Assembly: GCA_907163345.1 (NCBI GenBank)
Contig: CAJQUN010000427.1
Span: 124,001 to 188,000, forward strand
Direction of reading: 5' to 3'
Length of the DNA: 64,000 bases
Source: Haberlea rhodopensis
Lineage: Eukaryota > Streptophyta > Magnoliopsida > Lamiales > Gesneriaceae
The notes beneath the pieces were generated by a model. That model was not told the DNA's origin. It saw only the letters and a list, made by a program, of their open reading frames with translations, and searched no databases. Position 1 is the stretch's first letter; each line of letters begins with the position of its first letter. Positions 1 to 10,411 of the stretch are shown piece after piece. Both the position numbers and the translations under genes were made by a program.

Positions 1-713
1 ATTCTATGTTTTAAAATCACAAGTATGAATAATCCGAAAGTAAATATAAATGGAGCACATATGCTTGCGAGCTAAATGTTGGGTTTCGCCCCCGGCATCA
101 GATTCTAACATAGCGAAAATATAAAACATAAAAAAGTCATCTAAACCCGGGGACGATCGATTGCGCTTTTGCACGAAAAGAGATTATCGATATACAACGA
201 AATCAATATGTATGTTGTAATCATTTGAGTCCAAACAACATGACCAGATCCACGATCCTAACACCATTGTTAGTTTGTGTAAGTGTTTCTACAACAAGTC
301 ATATATTTATAGATGTAACTAAGTCACTAATGAGCTTGTGTGTATAAAACCCAACATACCAATTTTTGGCTTGTATGACCCATATGCTAACATAAAAAAC
401 ATAGTTTTTAAAGCAAATTATTGATTTTATATAATGGATTTTGTCCTCTTGATCATTCACAATGGTCCCGAATACAATTTGCCCGATATCAACTATTAAT
501 GTAACTTTAGTCATCTCGTACTTTTCTTGCTTATTATTCCTAACACAAACGAAAAATAAGGCTATAAATGGTCGATATTTAGTCACTTATTAAAAAAACA
601 ATTTGAATATTAACTTGTACCTAAATTATACACCAAATAAAGGGATTGCATGTGGAACATAAAATTATAATATAGGTAAGAATTAACTATTAAATTTGGT
701 TATGATGAAACAG
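1..713. other. AT-rich non-coding stretch, probably intron of the PRE-like gene
   Basis: No coding exon was found on either strand. The stretch is AT-rich and ends in a good acceptor context (polypyrimidine-poor but with CAG at 711-713) directly before the PRE-like exon. The first exon of such genes (the basic region and helix 1 part) is not visible here, so it lies left of the window or was lost. The short ORF on the minus strand at 299-586 has no recognisable domain. Confidence 0.5.
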
Positions 714-863
714 GCATCGGCAAACAAAGTTCTTCAAGAAACTTGCAACTACATAAGGAACTTGCACAGAGAGGTGGGTAATCTGAGTGATAGTCTATCC
801 CAGTTGCTGTCCACCATAGACGCTGATAGCCCCGAGGCCGCAATTCTTAGGACTTTGATTTAA
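714..863 (+). CDS. PRE: Last exon of a PRE-type atypical bHLH regulator (partial gene)
   Basis: The exon reads in phase 0 from the CAG acceptor at 711-713 and gives 49 residues before TAA at 861-863. It starts ASANKVLQETCNYIRNLHRE and runs through NLSDSLSQLLSTID to SPEAAILRTLI. This is the helix 2 and C-terminal part of the PACLOBUTRAZOL RESISTANCE / ILI1 / KIDARI family, whose members end in a very similar EAA-RSL tail. The family lacks a DNA-binding basic region; its members heterodimerise with other HLH proteins and promote growth under gibberellin and brassinosteroid control. The protein ends one residue earlier than the usual LLM end and has Ser where Arg is usual in LSDRL. The first exon is not in the window. 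This is the only convincing host gene here; I cannot tell whether it is expressed or a truncated copy. Confidence 0.78.
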   Translation, partial: ASANKVLQETCNYIRNLHREVGNLSDSLSQLLSTIDADSPEAAILRTLI

Positions 864-1229
864 TTATGCAATAATAACTAACTTATTAATCTTAGATGAA
901 GTTTGATCGATTAATTGATTAATTATTAGTATGCACACCTAGATATTAATTAATTGGTCAAGCACTCATCAGATCTAAGATATTCATTTATCAGGGGTTA
1001 TCAAATATATTATAACTATATAAATTATGTTTTGTAATAATGGGATTCTGCTTTGCTAATTGTTTAATGTGATTTTTATATTAGTTTTAAGTTCAGATTT
1101 TACGATTCACTCATATATATGTATATATACATACGAATGAATGAGTGACCTGATTTCAGACCGTGCCGGCATGGTTTGTCTGTGCTGCCATGTAAGGATC
1201 CGATCACATAATCTATATTTAACTGAGAA
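864..1229 (+). other. 3' flank of the PRE-like gene
   Basis: AT-rich, no ORF. An imperfect inverted repeat with TCACTCAT at about 1108 and ATGAGTGA at about 1140 encloses an AT/TA-rich stretch and could form a hairpin in a 3' UTR. Similarity to the Athila LTR begins at about 1230, so the retrotransposon pile starts roughly 370 bp after the stop codon. Confidence 0.45.
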
Positions 1230-2403
1230 TTTGTATTAAATTATTAAATTAAATTAACCAAGACAAATAATCCAAAGCTATAGAGAGTGAAAAAATCAGT
1301 AGAGACGATTATCAAGACTTCGGTTCACCCATGTAAAATCCCACAAATCTCCTATTAGTTAAGATTTAATATCATACGTTCTAAGGTGGCGAGTTTTCTT
1401 AAATTATCCAATATACAGTGATCAAGTTATATTGAACCTAATATTAGATGCAACAAGGCAATGGTCATGCACTTATTTAACACTCAATATTGCATAAGCT
1501 TTGTAAAACTACTAGCTTTCAATTTTGGTAAATATATTGTTATCACACGTGTGTTCAATTTTACGATGTCAGTCTCAATCAAAACCTACGGTATGAATTA
1601 TCTTGTCATATTATAATATCGTATGCTAAACATCAATTATAATTACTAATATCAATTCAAAGGGTAGCTAATCCTTCAAAAGCATTAAAAACATAATCTT
1701 ACTCAAAAAATTGTAGAAAATCAATCAAAAACTTCTATTTATAGGTTCAAACATGGGATCTCCTAATCTTGATAATAAAATTTAGCCAACAAACCATCAT
1801 CAAATAAGAATGTAAAAAGATGTTGGGCAACAATTTAAACATTCACAATCTAAAAAATAAAGAAAAATAAAGTTTTAGAAATACTAAAGGATGCTGCTAT
1901 GAATCCTTGCTTCGATGCGTCGTCCAGTCTCTTCTGATTTGTCTTGCTCTTCAATGGCTTGAGGTTTGAATAAGAGTGGAACACAAACTCTTAAAGGTCT
2001 TTTTTTTTTCCAGATAACCTCGCCTACCGATCGATCAGTAATTCCTTAATTTAAATCATTTTAGCTACGACACGCTACCAATCGACCGGACATGGGTACC
2101 AATCGATTGGTAAATCTTCATACTTTTACTCAACTTAGGTCATGCGATGGATCGATCGGTGCAAGGCTATCGATCGATCGGTGAATCTTTTTCTCCAAAA
2201 GTCGAGTTTTCGTCGTTTCTTCAATCGGTTAGCTCATTTGAGTCACCTTTCATCATTTTAAGCTTAATTCCTCCACTTTTATTTAATTCAACCTTGATTC
2301 CTGAAATACACAAAAACAACAGAAAAGCGCATAATATCGTCCAGGAATCATCATAACCAGTATAAGTAATCTGAGAAATATAGGGTAAAAATCACACTTA
2401 TCA
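1230..2403 (-). mobile_element. Athila-type element A, 3' LTR (end truncated)
   Basis: On the minus strand it starts TGATAAGTGTGA at 2403, right after a polypurine tract, as in the other Athila LTRs of the window. About 550 bp (1425-1990) match the LTR piece at 6958-7500 nearly base for base, and the rest matches the LTRs at 8022-9333 and 20322-21704. Its far end is missing: similarity fades at about 1230 without a CA end or target duplication. Compared with the 6958 copy it has lost the stretch that carries a TATA-like motif. Confidence 0.75.
2025..2189. repeat. GATCGATC palindrome cluster in LTR A
   Basis: Contains CCGATCGATCAG, ATCGACCGG, CAATCGATTGG, GGATCGATCGGT and ATCGATCGATCGGT within 165 bp, some decayed. 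Same motif class as in the other LTR families of the window. Confidence 0.7.
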
Positions 2404-2417
2404 ACTCTCCCAAACTT
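2404..2417 (-). other. Polypurine tract of element A
   Basis: On the minus strand it reads AAGTTTGGGAGAGT directly before the LTR start. Element D has AAGTTTGGGGGAGT in the same place (44146-44159). Confidence 0.75.
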
Positions 2418-3720
2418 ATCACTTGATCAACCTCGAGCAAGAATGAGATTCAAAATATAGAGCTCATCCTTAATACTTTAAAATAATTAACTTAGCAACT
2501 CAAATGTAAAGCTCGGAAATATCACTAACACACCAACAAGAGTCAAACAAAAAATTAACAAAAAGAGTTTTCTCATAAGCCAAGCAATACATCACAAAAT
2601 TGGAACGTGTGTGTGCACTATTGTCAATCTTAAGTTTCATGCATATCTTCAGGATCAAATAATACTAATAAGCTCAAAATCAAGATTACTATCGAGCAAT
2701 CCATAAGCTTACGTTTTAAGCACTTCTCCACTAATGTAATTACTCCATATACGTTGATCAAAAAGTCTTTTGAAGCTTATAAGGTTAGGCCTTTGATGTC
2801 GGTTGCAAAGAAAATATAAGGATAAGCAAAGAAGAGAGCATAATATGTAAATTTCATTTTTAGCACAATCTTCAACTATCTTTTTTTTTCTTTTCTTTAT
2901 AATTTGATTACCACGGGCTTTATTAGATTTCACTCAATTTGGTCAATGTAAGATCTCCACATTGTTCATCATCACATAACTATGCTATTATTTCACTATG
3001 CCTTTCTTTTTTTTCCAATAGGCATTGAATTATTTTCTTATAATACCTCAAAACATAATACGTGACTGATTTAATAGCTAAAAATATAGTACATGCATGA
3101 AATTCATTATACTCTCTTAAGGTAAGGATACAAATTCTTTTTTAGGCTCATATAAGGGTATGTATAATGAGTTTATCAACAAAAGTCGAATGAATGTTAA
3201 TTTCCACTCTTTTCAATTGAGCTCAAAAGTGGACACTAGGGAATGATATAGACAAAGTAAGTTTGAAAGGCTCAAACGTTCCAAAAGATTGCCTAAATCA
3301 TATCCAAGTTAAGTTCATAATTCTAAAATTTCATCTCAATCAAATAAGTTCTAGAGTACTCTAAGATGCTCAAGACAAATCATAGTTCACAAAAAATTTT
3401 CAGTATCCAACATATAATTCACAAAACCATGACCCGGTGTGCTCAAAATATTCCTCAATTTGAAGTACTAACTCAACCAAGGATATTCACAAACATGCCA
3501 AAAAATTTCAAGACTCATTAATTCCATCATGTAATAGAGTTGCAATAGAACTCATTTTCCATAAAAAATAAATTTTGTATGTGCTAAAGAAACAAATCAA
3601 GGGATATTTACAGTAGACAGCCAGCAAAAAACACATCAAGAGAAGTCAAAACATCAAGCAACAGATAGAAAATACCAAACACCCCCCAAACTTAGCATGT
3701 GCATTGCCCTCAGTGTACAT
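2418..3720 (-). other. Conserved 3' non-coding domain of Athila element A
   Basis: No ORF of note. Read on the minus strand it parallels the region 42850-44145 of element D and 17923-18960 of A2 in the same order: the block with GGGCAATGCACATGCTAAG and a G-run (plus 3680-3712), a block with GGACACTAGGGAATGA (3230-3245), and a block covering the motifs GCCTTTGATGTCGGTT (2790-2805) and CACTAATGTAATTACTCC (2730-2747). Its persistence without coding capacity suggests a cis function for the element's RNA. Confidence 0.6.
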
Positions 3721-3919
3721 CAATAATAAGAATAGTGGCAAAGCAGATACCTCGACAACGATTATCAGTAATCGTCGCCTTCCTCCTCATTCTCCGGTGG
3801 GAGTACTGGTGGGTAAGGCTGGTATGGTGGCAAAGTAGGCTCTGTTGGAAACTGGATGGTCGGGAATCCTTTTGTCATGGCATTGTTCTATGCAACTTGA
3901 CATGTATGAACTCCTCATG

Positions 3920-4505
3920 TCATGGACTCAATGCTTGTAGATGATGGTAGATCAAGTCTAGAGTCATAGTGGTAGACCCAGGCACAACAGATGATGTATT
4001 CGGCTGAGATGTAGCCCAACTGCCTGAATGTCTGGCACGGACCCTCCTCAATGCAGTGGTGGTGGTGGTGATGGGATCTTGAATCACAATAATAGCCATG
4101 AGAGGCAAAATCTCCTCATCATTCTCCCAAACAACTCCTTGCTGGTGGCAGATGCAGTAATAGTGGCAGAACATGGCAGACTTGAGATGGGGGAGCCAAG
4201 GATGGCATTCTGTATGGAATAGCTCCACACGCCATCCTAGGTTGATAGATCTGCCATTTATGATGCAATAAAATAGGATGGCTTGATTGGTGCTGACCTC
4301 AGACAGGTGGGTAGCTGAGATAAGGCATGATACCACAATGGAGAACCACTCCTTGGCGTCCTCTGTCAACTCAAATTTGAGGACCTACACTGGTTCACCA
4401 TCATTGTTCCTCTTCCATTCAGTGCCCTCTATGCAGATGGTATTCAAAATCTCCGCATAGTCTACGTGCTATTTTGCATAAACCGAGTACTCATCCTCAC
4501 CAATG
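3920..4505 (-). pseudogene. Athila env-like (putative plant transposon protein) C-terminal part
   Basis: The minus strand is open from 4369 to 3920 and contains EWFSIVVSC, SATHLSEVSTNQAILFYCII and NGRSINLG, then a G-V-V-W stretch. The signature S/T-HLSEV followed by an aliphatic run and G-x-x-IN-x-G is that of the domain called putative plant transposon protein (Transposase_32), carried in the env-like or extra ORF of Athila elements. Its N-terminal part lies at 6294-6642, and a solo LTR (4511-6288) splits the two. Low-complexity Thr/Ser sequence follows the domain. The role of this protein is not known, and a true envelope role is only a family label. The copy cannot be expressed whole. Confidence 0.62.
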
Positions 4506-4510
4506 TCCCG

Positions 4511-6288
4511 TGTGAGCACCCGTTCCTAATAAAATGTTTAATTATCACACAATGATTAGTTATTTGTAAGCATGATTTGCTGAACTTATGTGAAATTACT
4601 TAGCTATGTGATTTTAGTTGAATTATGGAGCATTCATATATTTATAATTGGCATATCGATGTATGAAAATAAATGTTTTGTTAATACACATCATTTTGAT
4701 AAATGTACATCGATACATGACATACATATTGGGCATGTCATATTGATCTTATCATTCTTTGATACCCTTTGATTATGATGAGATCTACAGTGTCATGGGG
4801 ATGCTGAGCACGATGACAGGCAGTTTAGGTAGCAACTGTAGTCACCCGTGTTTTCGCCGGATCTAGACACGAGGGATGCTTGGCACATCACATGATGATT
4901 CTCCTAGCGCAATGTGTGTGTGTTCCCACCCTCTGCTCGACCTCGAGATTGATGATATCTATTTCTTTGGATTCCGGACATTTGATATCCCGAGAGGATT
5001 GTACCTTCATGCATTGCATTACATCATATATCACATTTTATAGATGCATGTTGTAATTACGTGATAGTTCCATATTGGGCGTTGGTTCACCCCCAAGGGG
5101 GACTGTTGTTGTCTATGTGTGTGGACAATGGCAGGTAGTACAATAACCAGGATCCTAAAGAGTGAATGCTCGATGGAAGTCATCCTGAGGTTGTTTCTAT
5201 GTCTGTCTCACTCTTAGGATAGTTAATTGTACCAGGATGTGTCCTGGTCATATAAATATGTAAATGATGTTTATTTCAGTTCAATCTGAAAATTTGTTGA
5301 TATTCAGTGTATATTTACTTTTGATGGTATTATGTAAATATTTTGAGTATGAAATGTGTGATGGAGGCTTATTGTGCATGCTATGTAGACCGACCAAGGG
5401 TCATCATCGACCCTGAACCGGCCCGAAATCGGCCCGTGGTTAACAGGTCGGTTAACCGGGTCAACGATTCGAAGGGTCAGACCCATAACCGGCCCGCCTA
5501 TAGAAGGGCTGGTTAAGGGTCATAATTTTGCTAACCCGTGAACCGTCGGTTAACCGGCGGTTCAAGGGGTTTATTTTAATTTTGTTTACATTTTTAAATT
5601 TAAAATATATATTATGTTTTAGATTTGAACTCATGACCTTCAACTTGAATAATTAGCTTCAACTACTAAGCTATAAAAGCCTTGTGGATCTCAATATAGT
5701 GTTAACTTATATATATTAATCAAACAAATATATCTTACACATTTTGATTATCTGACCTTGAATTTATTTCATGTTATTTTATGTTTAACCCATGGTTGAA
5801 AACATATTCAAACACTTTTTACACTTTATTTCAAATTTTAAGAATATTTTTAATTTCTTTTTTTAAAAATAAGGGTCAAACCGTAACCGTAACCGTTGGT
5901 TAACCGTAACCGGAACCGTAATCAACGATTCATGAGCCTGAACCGGAACCGTCAAGGAAGGTTCAGGTTCAGGTTCGATGTTTTTTGAACCGTCAAACCG
6001 GCGGTTCTGAACCATGGTCATGTCTAATGCTATGGTATGATGTAAATATATTTTGTATGGACTATGTGATGGATGCTCATTGTCCATGATATGATATTAT
6101 GTATTTACTTTCAGCACTGGGGATATTGTTATATGTTTTTTCATTTTTTTTGTATGTCTCTCGTGCGGGAGGTAATGCCGAAATTTTTAGTGCCACGTGT
6201 TGGTAAAATTTTAAGTAGTCTTCCACTGTTTACAAATTAATAATCATTGTGTGATAATTAAACATTTGATTAGGAACATGTCCTCACA
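4511..6288. mobile_element. Solo LTR with TCCCG target duplication, holding a hAT element
   Basis: It begins TGTGAGCACCCG and ends ATGTCCTCACA, and is flanked on both sides by TCCCG (4506-4510 and 6289-6293). The ends are an imperfect inverted repeat that extends inward through GTTCCTAAT and ATTATCACACAATGATTA (4523-4555 against 6235-6278). No internal coding region or second LTR is present, so it is a solo LTR, about 1.13 kb once the hAT insert is subtracted. It interrupts the env-like gene of element A. Most likely Ty3/gypsy from its TGTGAG...CTCACA ends, but the lineage is not established. Confidence 0.82.
5386..6026. mobile_element. Non-autonomous hAT transposon (MITE-like)
   Basis: It is flanked by a perfect 8-bp target duplication ATGCTATG (5378-5385, 6027-6034), the hAT size. 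The ends are imperfect inverted repeats: TAGACCGACCAAGGGTC at the left and the complement TAGACATGACCATGGTTC at the right. The subterminal regions (5400-5560 and 5875-6010) are packed with AACCGG, AACCGT and GGTTAACCGG repeats in both orientations, the usual layout of transposase binding sites in hAT elements. The 640-bp body has no transposase ORF, so it needed a transposase in trans. It sits inside the solo LTR and is therefore younger than it. Confidence 0.88.
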
Positions 6289-6293
6289 TCCCG

Positions 6294-6642
6294 TAGGTCA
6301 TAAAGGACATTGATTGTATGACAGTTGTATTTGACGTCCTTCCCCGAACAAACGTATCAGCTGTATTTGGGAATGCCTTTAGATTGGCAAAGGATTCCCT
6401 TATAACGGGTACCACCGCAACCCCCGGTGGCCTCAAGATCGTCAGCCAATGTCGCCTACTAGCCTCCCCAAACACAGCGCTGCTTGGGGATTTAAACTCC
6501 GGCCCCTTTCTCTAATGATATTCTTTCGCAACATGGATCTATAGAAGTCCAAAGCAGCCTCATTCTTAAATTTTTGCTAGTCCTCTTCCGGTGGGGCCAC
6601 GAAAGTGGATGCTCCACACCTTGGCCTCGTCTTTGGTGCCAT
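6294..6642 (-). pseudogene. Athila env-like protein, N-terminal part
   Basis: A plausible start ATG lies at 6642-6640 (minus strand), giving MAPKTRPR and STFVAPPEED, then a stop, then QKFKNEAALDFYRSM and NIIRERG in the same frame. Another frame nearby gives PVIRESFANLKAF and TFVRGRTSN. These match the order of the plant transposon protein family: F-V, a KNE-A-x-x-FY helix, an I-x-x-ERG box, then V-R-E-F/S-A-N and V-F-V-R-G. One stop and at least one frameshift are present, and the solo LTR at 4511-6288 cuts it from its C-terminal part. It faces the same way as element A. Confidence 0.6.
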
Positions 6643-6957
6643 GATAATCACAATCAATCCAAAAATATACCCACAATCCAAGCAACAATAACCTCAATCC
6701 AAACTATCCACCAACAATATATTCAATATCCCATCACAACTACTTCCCCCAAAGTTATCAATAGCATAAACTTCTCCCCCCACAATATGTAAAGATTTGA
6801 ATTTTTCTAGCACCCACTTCACCAATATGCAATAAAATTAATCTTTACTAACACCAACTCCAACTATGCACCATATGTCAATTTCCAAGAAGAATACCTC
6901 ACAATTTCGAAGCTTGTAGAAGTGTGGAGTCCTTGGCGTGCAACAATTTGGAATGTT
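6643..6957. other. Non-coding remnant between env-like gene and 5' LTR fragment of A
   Basis: A/C-rich on the plus strand (CAATCC, AACTCC and similar short repeats), no ORF or primer site. In a complete Athila this place holds gag-pol, so element A lost gag and pol by deletion or is a natural short derivative. Confidence 0.5.
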
Positions 6958-7650
6958 CGTTATATTGAACCTAATATTAAGACGCAGCAAGGTAATAGTC
7001 ATGCACTTATTTAACACTCAATATTGCATAAGCTTTGTGGAAACTTCTAGCCTTCGATTTTGGTAAATATATTGTAATCACATGTGTGTTCAATTTTACG
7101 CTGTCAGTCTCAATCAATACCCACGGTATGAAATATCTTATCATATTACAATATCGTATGGTCATCAATTATAATTACTAACATCAATCTAATCCTTCAA
7201 AAGCATTAAAACCATAATCATACTCAAAGAATTGTGGAATAAATCAAAAACTTCTATTTAATTCATGGGTTCAAACATGGGATCCTCTAGTCTTGATAAC
7301 AAAATTTAGCCAACAATCATCATCAAATAAGAATGTAAAAAGATGTTTGGCAACAATTTAAACATTCACAATCTGAAAATAAAGAACAACATATGTTTAG
7401 AAATGCTAAAGGATGTTAGGTGTTGACTCCTTGCTTCGATGCGTCGTCCAGTCTCTTTCGATTCATCTTGCTCTACAATGGCTTGAGGTTTGAATAAGAG
7501 TGGAGGCTTTGTTCTAGGTCAAAAAGCTGATCAAAAGTCCTTTGGGTCGTCCATTAAGTCTTATTTATAGTGGAGGAGAGTTTTGGACGATTCCTTGTAA
7601 AACACAAACACTAAAAAGTATTTTTTCAAGAATTCTCGCATACCGTGTTC
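6958..7650 (-). mobile_element. Athila element A, 5' LTR fragment
   Basis: Near-identical to 1425-1990 over its first 540 bp, same strand. It then keeps a piece that the 3' LTR lost, with a TATA-like CTATAAATAA on the minus strand (about 7549-7558). It is truncated at both sides, at the right by a Copia scrap at about 7651. The pair brackets element A. Confidence 0.75.
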
Positions 7651-8021
7651 AAAGCTTGACGAATGGGAAAATGTTATTCTCAGAGGTAAGGAGTTGTCTA
7701 TGAGAAACATTTCATCAGTTGTGATGCTGAAGTCCATTTGGATTTAGTTAGCTATATCTGCATATTATGAATATAAGATATTGCAGATGGATGTGAAGAC
7801 ATTTATATGCTGCAGCCAGAGGGCTTCACATCTATTGGGAGTGAACAAAGTGTTTGCAAAGTTAAGAGGTCCATTTATGGGCTAAATAAGCCATCCCGAA
7901 TGTTGGAATATCTGTTTTATAGTATCAAAGTGTTTGGTTTTGTTTTTAAATCCGAAAGTGACGTGTGTACAAAAAGGTTAGTGGGATCGCGGTTACATTT
8001 GTGATGCTTTAAGTCGATGAT
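7651..8021 (+). pseudogene. Copia reverse transcriptase fragment
   Basis: Translated plus-strand pieces read ILQMDVKT, then MLQPEGFTS and VCKVKRSIYGLNKPSRM, then IKVFGF and ESDVCTKR. These are the Copia RT blocks (QMDVK, YM-QPEGF, KL-SIYGLKQ-SR-W, -FGF---DPC-Y) in correct order, with a frameshift after MDVKT, where AFLNG should follow, and loss of the YVDD box. Element H carries an intact equivalent at about 58570-58800. This is a small relic with no LTR left. Confidence 0.8.
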
Positions 8022-9333
8022 TGATCGCGATTATCTTAAACAATTTATTTTCAGTGTAGCACGATTATACCGCAAGTGCAAGGTTGTCAAGTTTTAGTAT
8101 AGACTAACTGAAAGTACCAAATAAGACGCTTTCAACTATATTTAACATACGATAATGAATTAAATAAAAGACTAATTAATTAAATTAAACTACTAATCCA
8201 ACCAAGTCAATATAAGTAAACGAGAAACTTCCGCTAGAAAATAGTATCAAGGCGTAGGCTCAACAATGCAATCACCTACAATTCTCGATTGAAAATCCAA
8301 ATATTTCTAAGGTGACGAGTTCTCCGAATTTATCTAATATACTCTCTCAAGATATATTAAACCTAATATCAAATTGCAGTAAGTCACTCTCGTGTACTTA
8401 TTTAACAACTCAATATTAAATAAGTTTTGTGAAAACTTCTAGCTTTCGATTACTAGATATCTATAGCTATCACTCACGTATTTGAATTCATCTCACGATC
8501 TCAGTTTGAAATCCATGGTATGAGTTATTAATTCCGTATCATAAAATCATCTCTCAATCTCAATTACGATACTAACATCATTCAAAGGTGATCAATCCCT
8601 CAAAAGCATTAAAATCATACAACATACACAAAGAATTATAAGGATTTAATCATTAATCATCAATCATAGGTTCATGACAAAGGTTTGCCTAGCCTCGATA
8701 AATAAACTTAGTTCTTCATAATAAATCAAAACAAAACAAAACTAAGAATTTAAAGACAAAGAAAAACTCCCAGCGTCGTCTCCGGTTGTAGATCTTCGCT
8801 TCCTCTCTTGCTTCCTTCTCAATCGTCTCTTCAATCTCCTTGTTGAAGATGTTCCAAAATCCTAGGATGATTGATGGATGGAGGTGGGTGATGGTGACAT
8901 GGATGGAAGAATGGAGGCTCTTCATAGGGTGTAAAAGTCTGATTCTAATGTAATTTATAGAGAAAATAGAATATTAAGCTTATTTGTTGGACACAAACTC
9001 TAAGGAATTTATTTTTCAAAAAATTCATCCGGGCGATCGATCGCGATATCTTTCTGCCGCTTGGCAATCGATCTCCAAAATAGGGCGATCGATCGCTGAA
9101 TTCTAAACTTTGTTTCTTCAACTTTCTGCTGGTATGCGATCGATCTCCTCATTCTTCGCAATAGATCGCTGCATGAAATTCTTCATAAGTGTGATTTTTT
9201 TTGTCCTTCCTTCGACATATTCGCTCGGTTTGGTCTTTTTTCTTCATTTTTAGCTCATTTTCCTCACTTTTATGCATATCACCATTGATTCCTGAAACAC
9301 ACAAATATATACCAAAAAGCGTATAATCGTCTA
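8022..9333 (-). mobile_element. Athila element A2, 3' LTR (interrupted)
   Basis: Its plus-strand left end TGATCGCGATTATCTTAAAC matches the left end of the 20322 LTR (TGATCGTGATTTATTTAAAC), and similarity continues through the stretch complementary to CTTGACAACCTTGCACTTGCGG, typical of Athila LTR 3' ends. It breaks at 9333, where a SIRE-like LTR begins. The LTR's missing start reappears at 12391-12517 with about 70 bp overlap. Confidence 0.78.
9031..9170. repeat. GATCGATC palindrome cluster in LTR A2
   Basis: GGGCGATCGATCGCG, GGCGATCGATCGC, TGCGATCGATC and two decayed copies (AATCGATC, ATAGATCGC) occur within 140 bp. Confidence 0.75.
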
Positions 9334-10411
9334 TGTTAGGATCGGTCCGGAGTGTTTAGGGGGGGGGGGGGGGGGGTGAATGAACACTCCTTTAAAATTA
9401 ATCTTTATTGATTTCTCTCGTGTTAGTGAGTGAAATCTATTTCTTAATCAACTTATGAGCAGAACAGACTACTGAATATAAAAGTGCGGAACGGTCTGTT
9501 CTTGACTAGTAAGAACATGTTGATGGCTCAGTACGAAATGAGAATAGACAGGATATGCTTCTGGAAGTTCGAAGGTGGTGTAATCTTTCTACGTCTCCCC
9601 TTCTTCCAATTAAGGAAGGATACACTAGAAGACTTTGAGTAATACAACCACTTGTACAACCCCGATTCAGCTGGATTTATCCCACTACCAGACTGAAACT
9701 CCTAGTCTCTCGATCTGTTCAGACACAAACTGTCTGAAAGTTACAATAGAATCTCACTCTACTATTTTAGTGTAAATACAAAAGACTGACTGATTTTGTC
9801 TATGCATACAATGATCTTATGACGATCAAATATTACAATATGATGTGCTTATGAAAACTTTTAGCAGTCCGGCTTAAGAATATCTGACTTGTAAGCTTGT
9901 GCTGTTTTTGTTTTCTTTTCGTTTCTTGATTGATCAGTCGGCACTATGAGCTCTTTAGTTGCATCCTTATATAGTTGCTTATACCAACGACATTATTTCC
10001 TTTTCTGTGCAACTCTTGACTCTGTTCAATCTCTGAACAAGCTTCAGTCTTATTCTTTTAGGCACTTTCCATTCTGGTCTGTGCTTTCGGCGTCTGTTAG
10101 GTAGGTTCTTCTTTGTCGTCTTACCTTTTAAGGTAATCTTCAGTCCTTGGTCTTTATCATCATTAATTGCATCATTAAATGCTTCAATAAATAGCCGTTA
10201 ATGATTCGTACTGAAGAACGAAGCTTATCCAACCTTGTCTGCTCTGATCTGATCTTTATTGAGCTGATCTCGTGCTTCGATCTGGTCAGGCTGGTTTACA
10301 TTGATCCGTTAGGATTTTGCAGTAGACCATATCGGTGTGATCTGCTTTGACATGGTTTTACGGTTTGATCGGTCTGATCTGTTTTGTTATCTTTAAAATT
10401 CGGAACTAACA
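9334..10411 (-). mobile_element. SIRE/Maximus-like Copia LTR
   Basis: The ends are TGTTAG (9334) and CTAACA (10406-10411), a perfect 6-bp terminal inverted repeat. On the minus strand the LTR is preceded by ATCATCAAAAATGGGGAATT, the polypurine context common to SIRE-type elements. The plus-strand left flank is GTCTA (9329-9333); no matching duplication is seen at the right end, because the element is cut at about 12390. It is the 3' LTR of the truncated element. Confidence 0.7.
9349..9390. repeat. LTR-end hairpin enclosing an 18-G run
   Basis: GGAGTGTT (9349-9356) and AACACTCC (9383-9390) are exact inverted repeats around a run of 18 G (9359-9376). It lies at the transcript 3' side of the SIRE-like LTR, where the minus strand (the transcribed sense) carries the C run. 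Confidence 0.8.

Noticed and set aside
299..586. 95-codon minus-strand ORF left of the PRE exon
   Set aside because: No domain, AT-rich composition like its surroundings, lies in probable intron.
4511..6288. Mutator-like element with long terminal inverted repeats
   Set aside because: Flanking duplication is 5 bp (TCCCG) and the ends are TG...CA, which fits an LTR; Mutator elements make 9-bp duplications.
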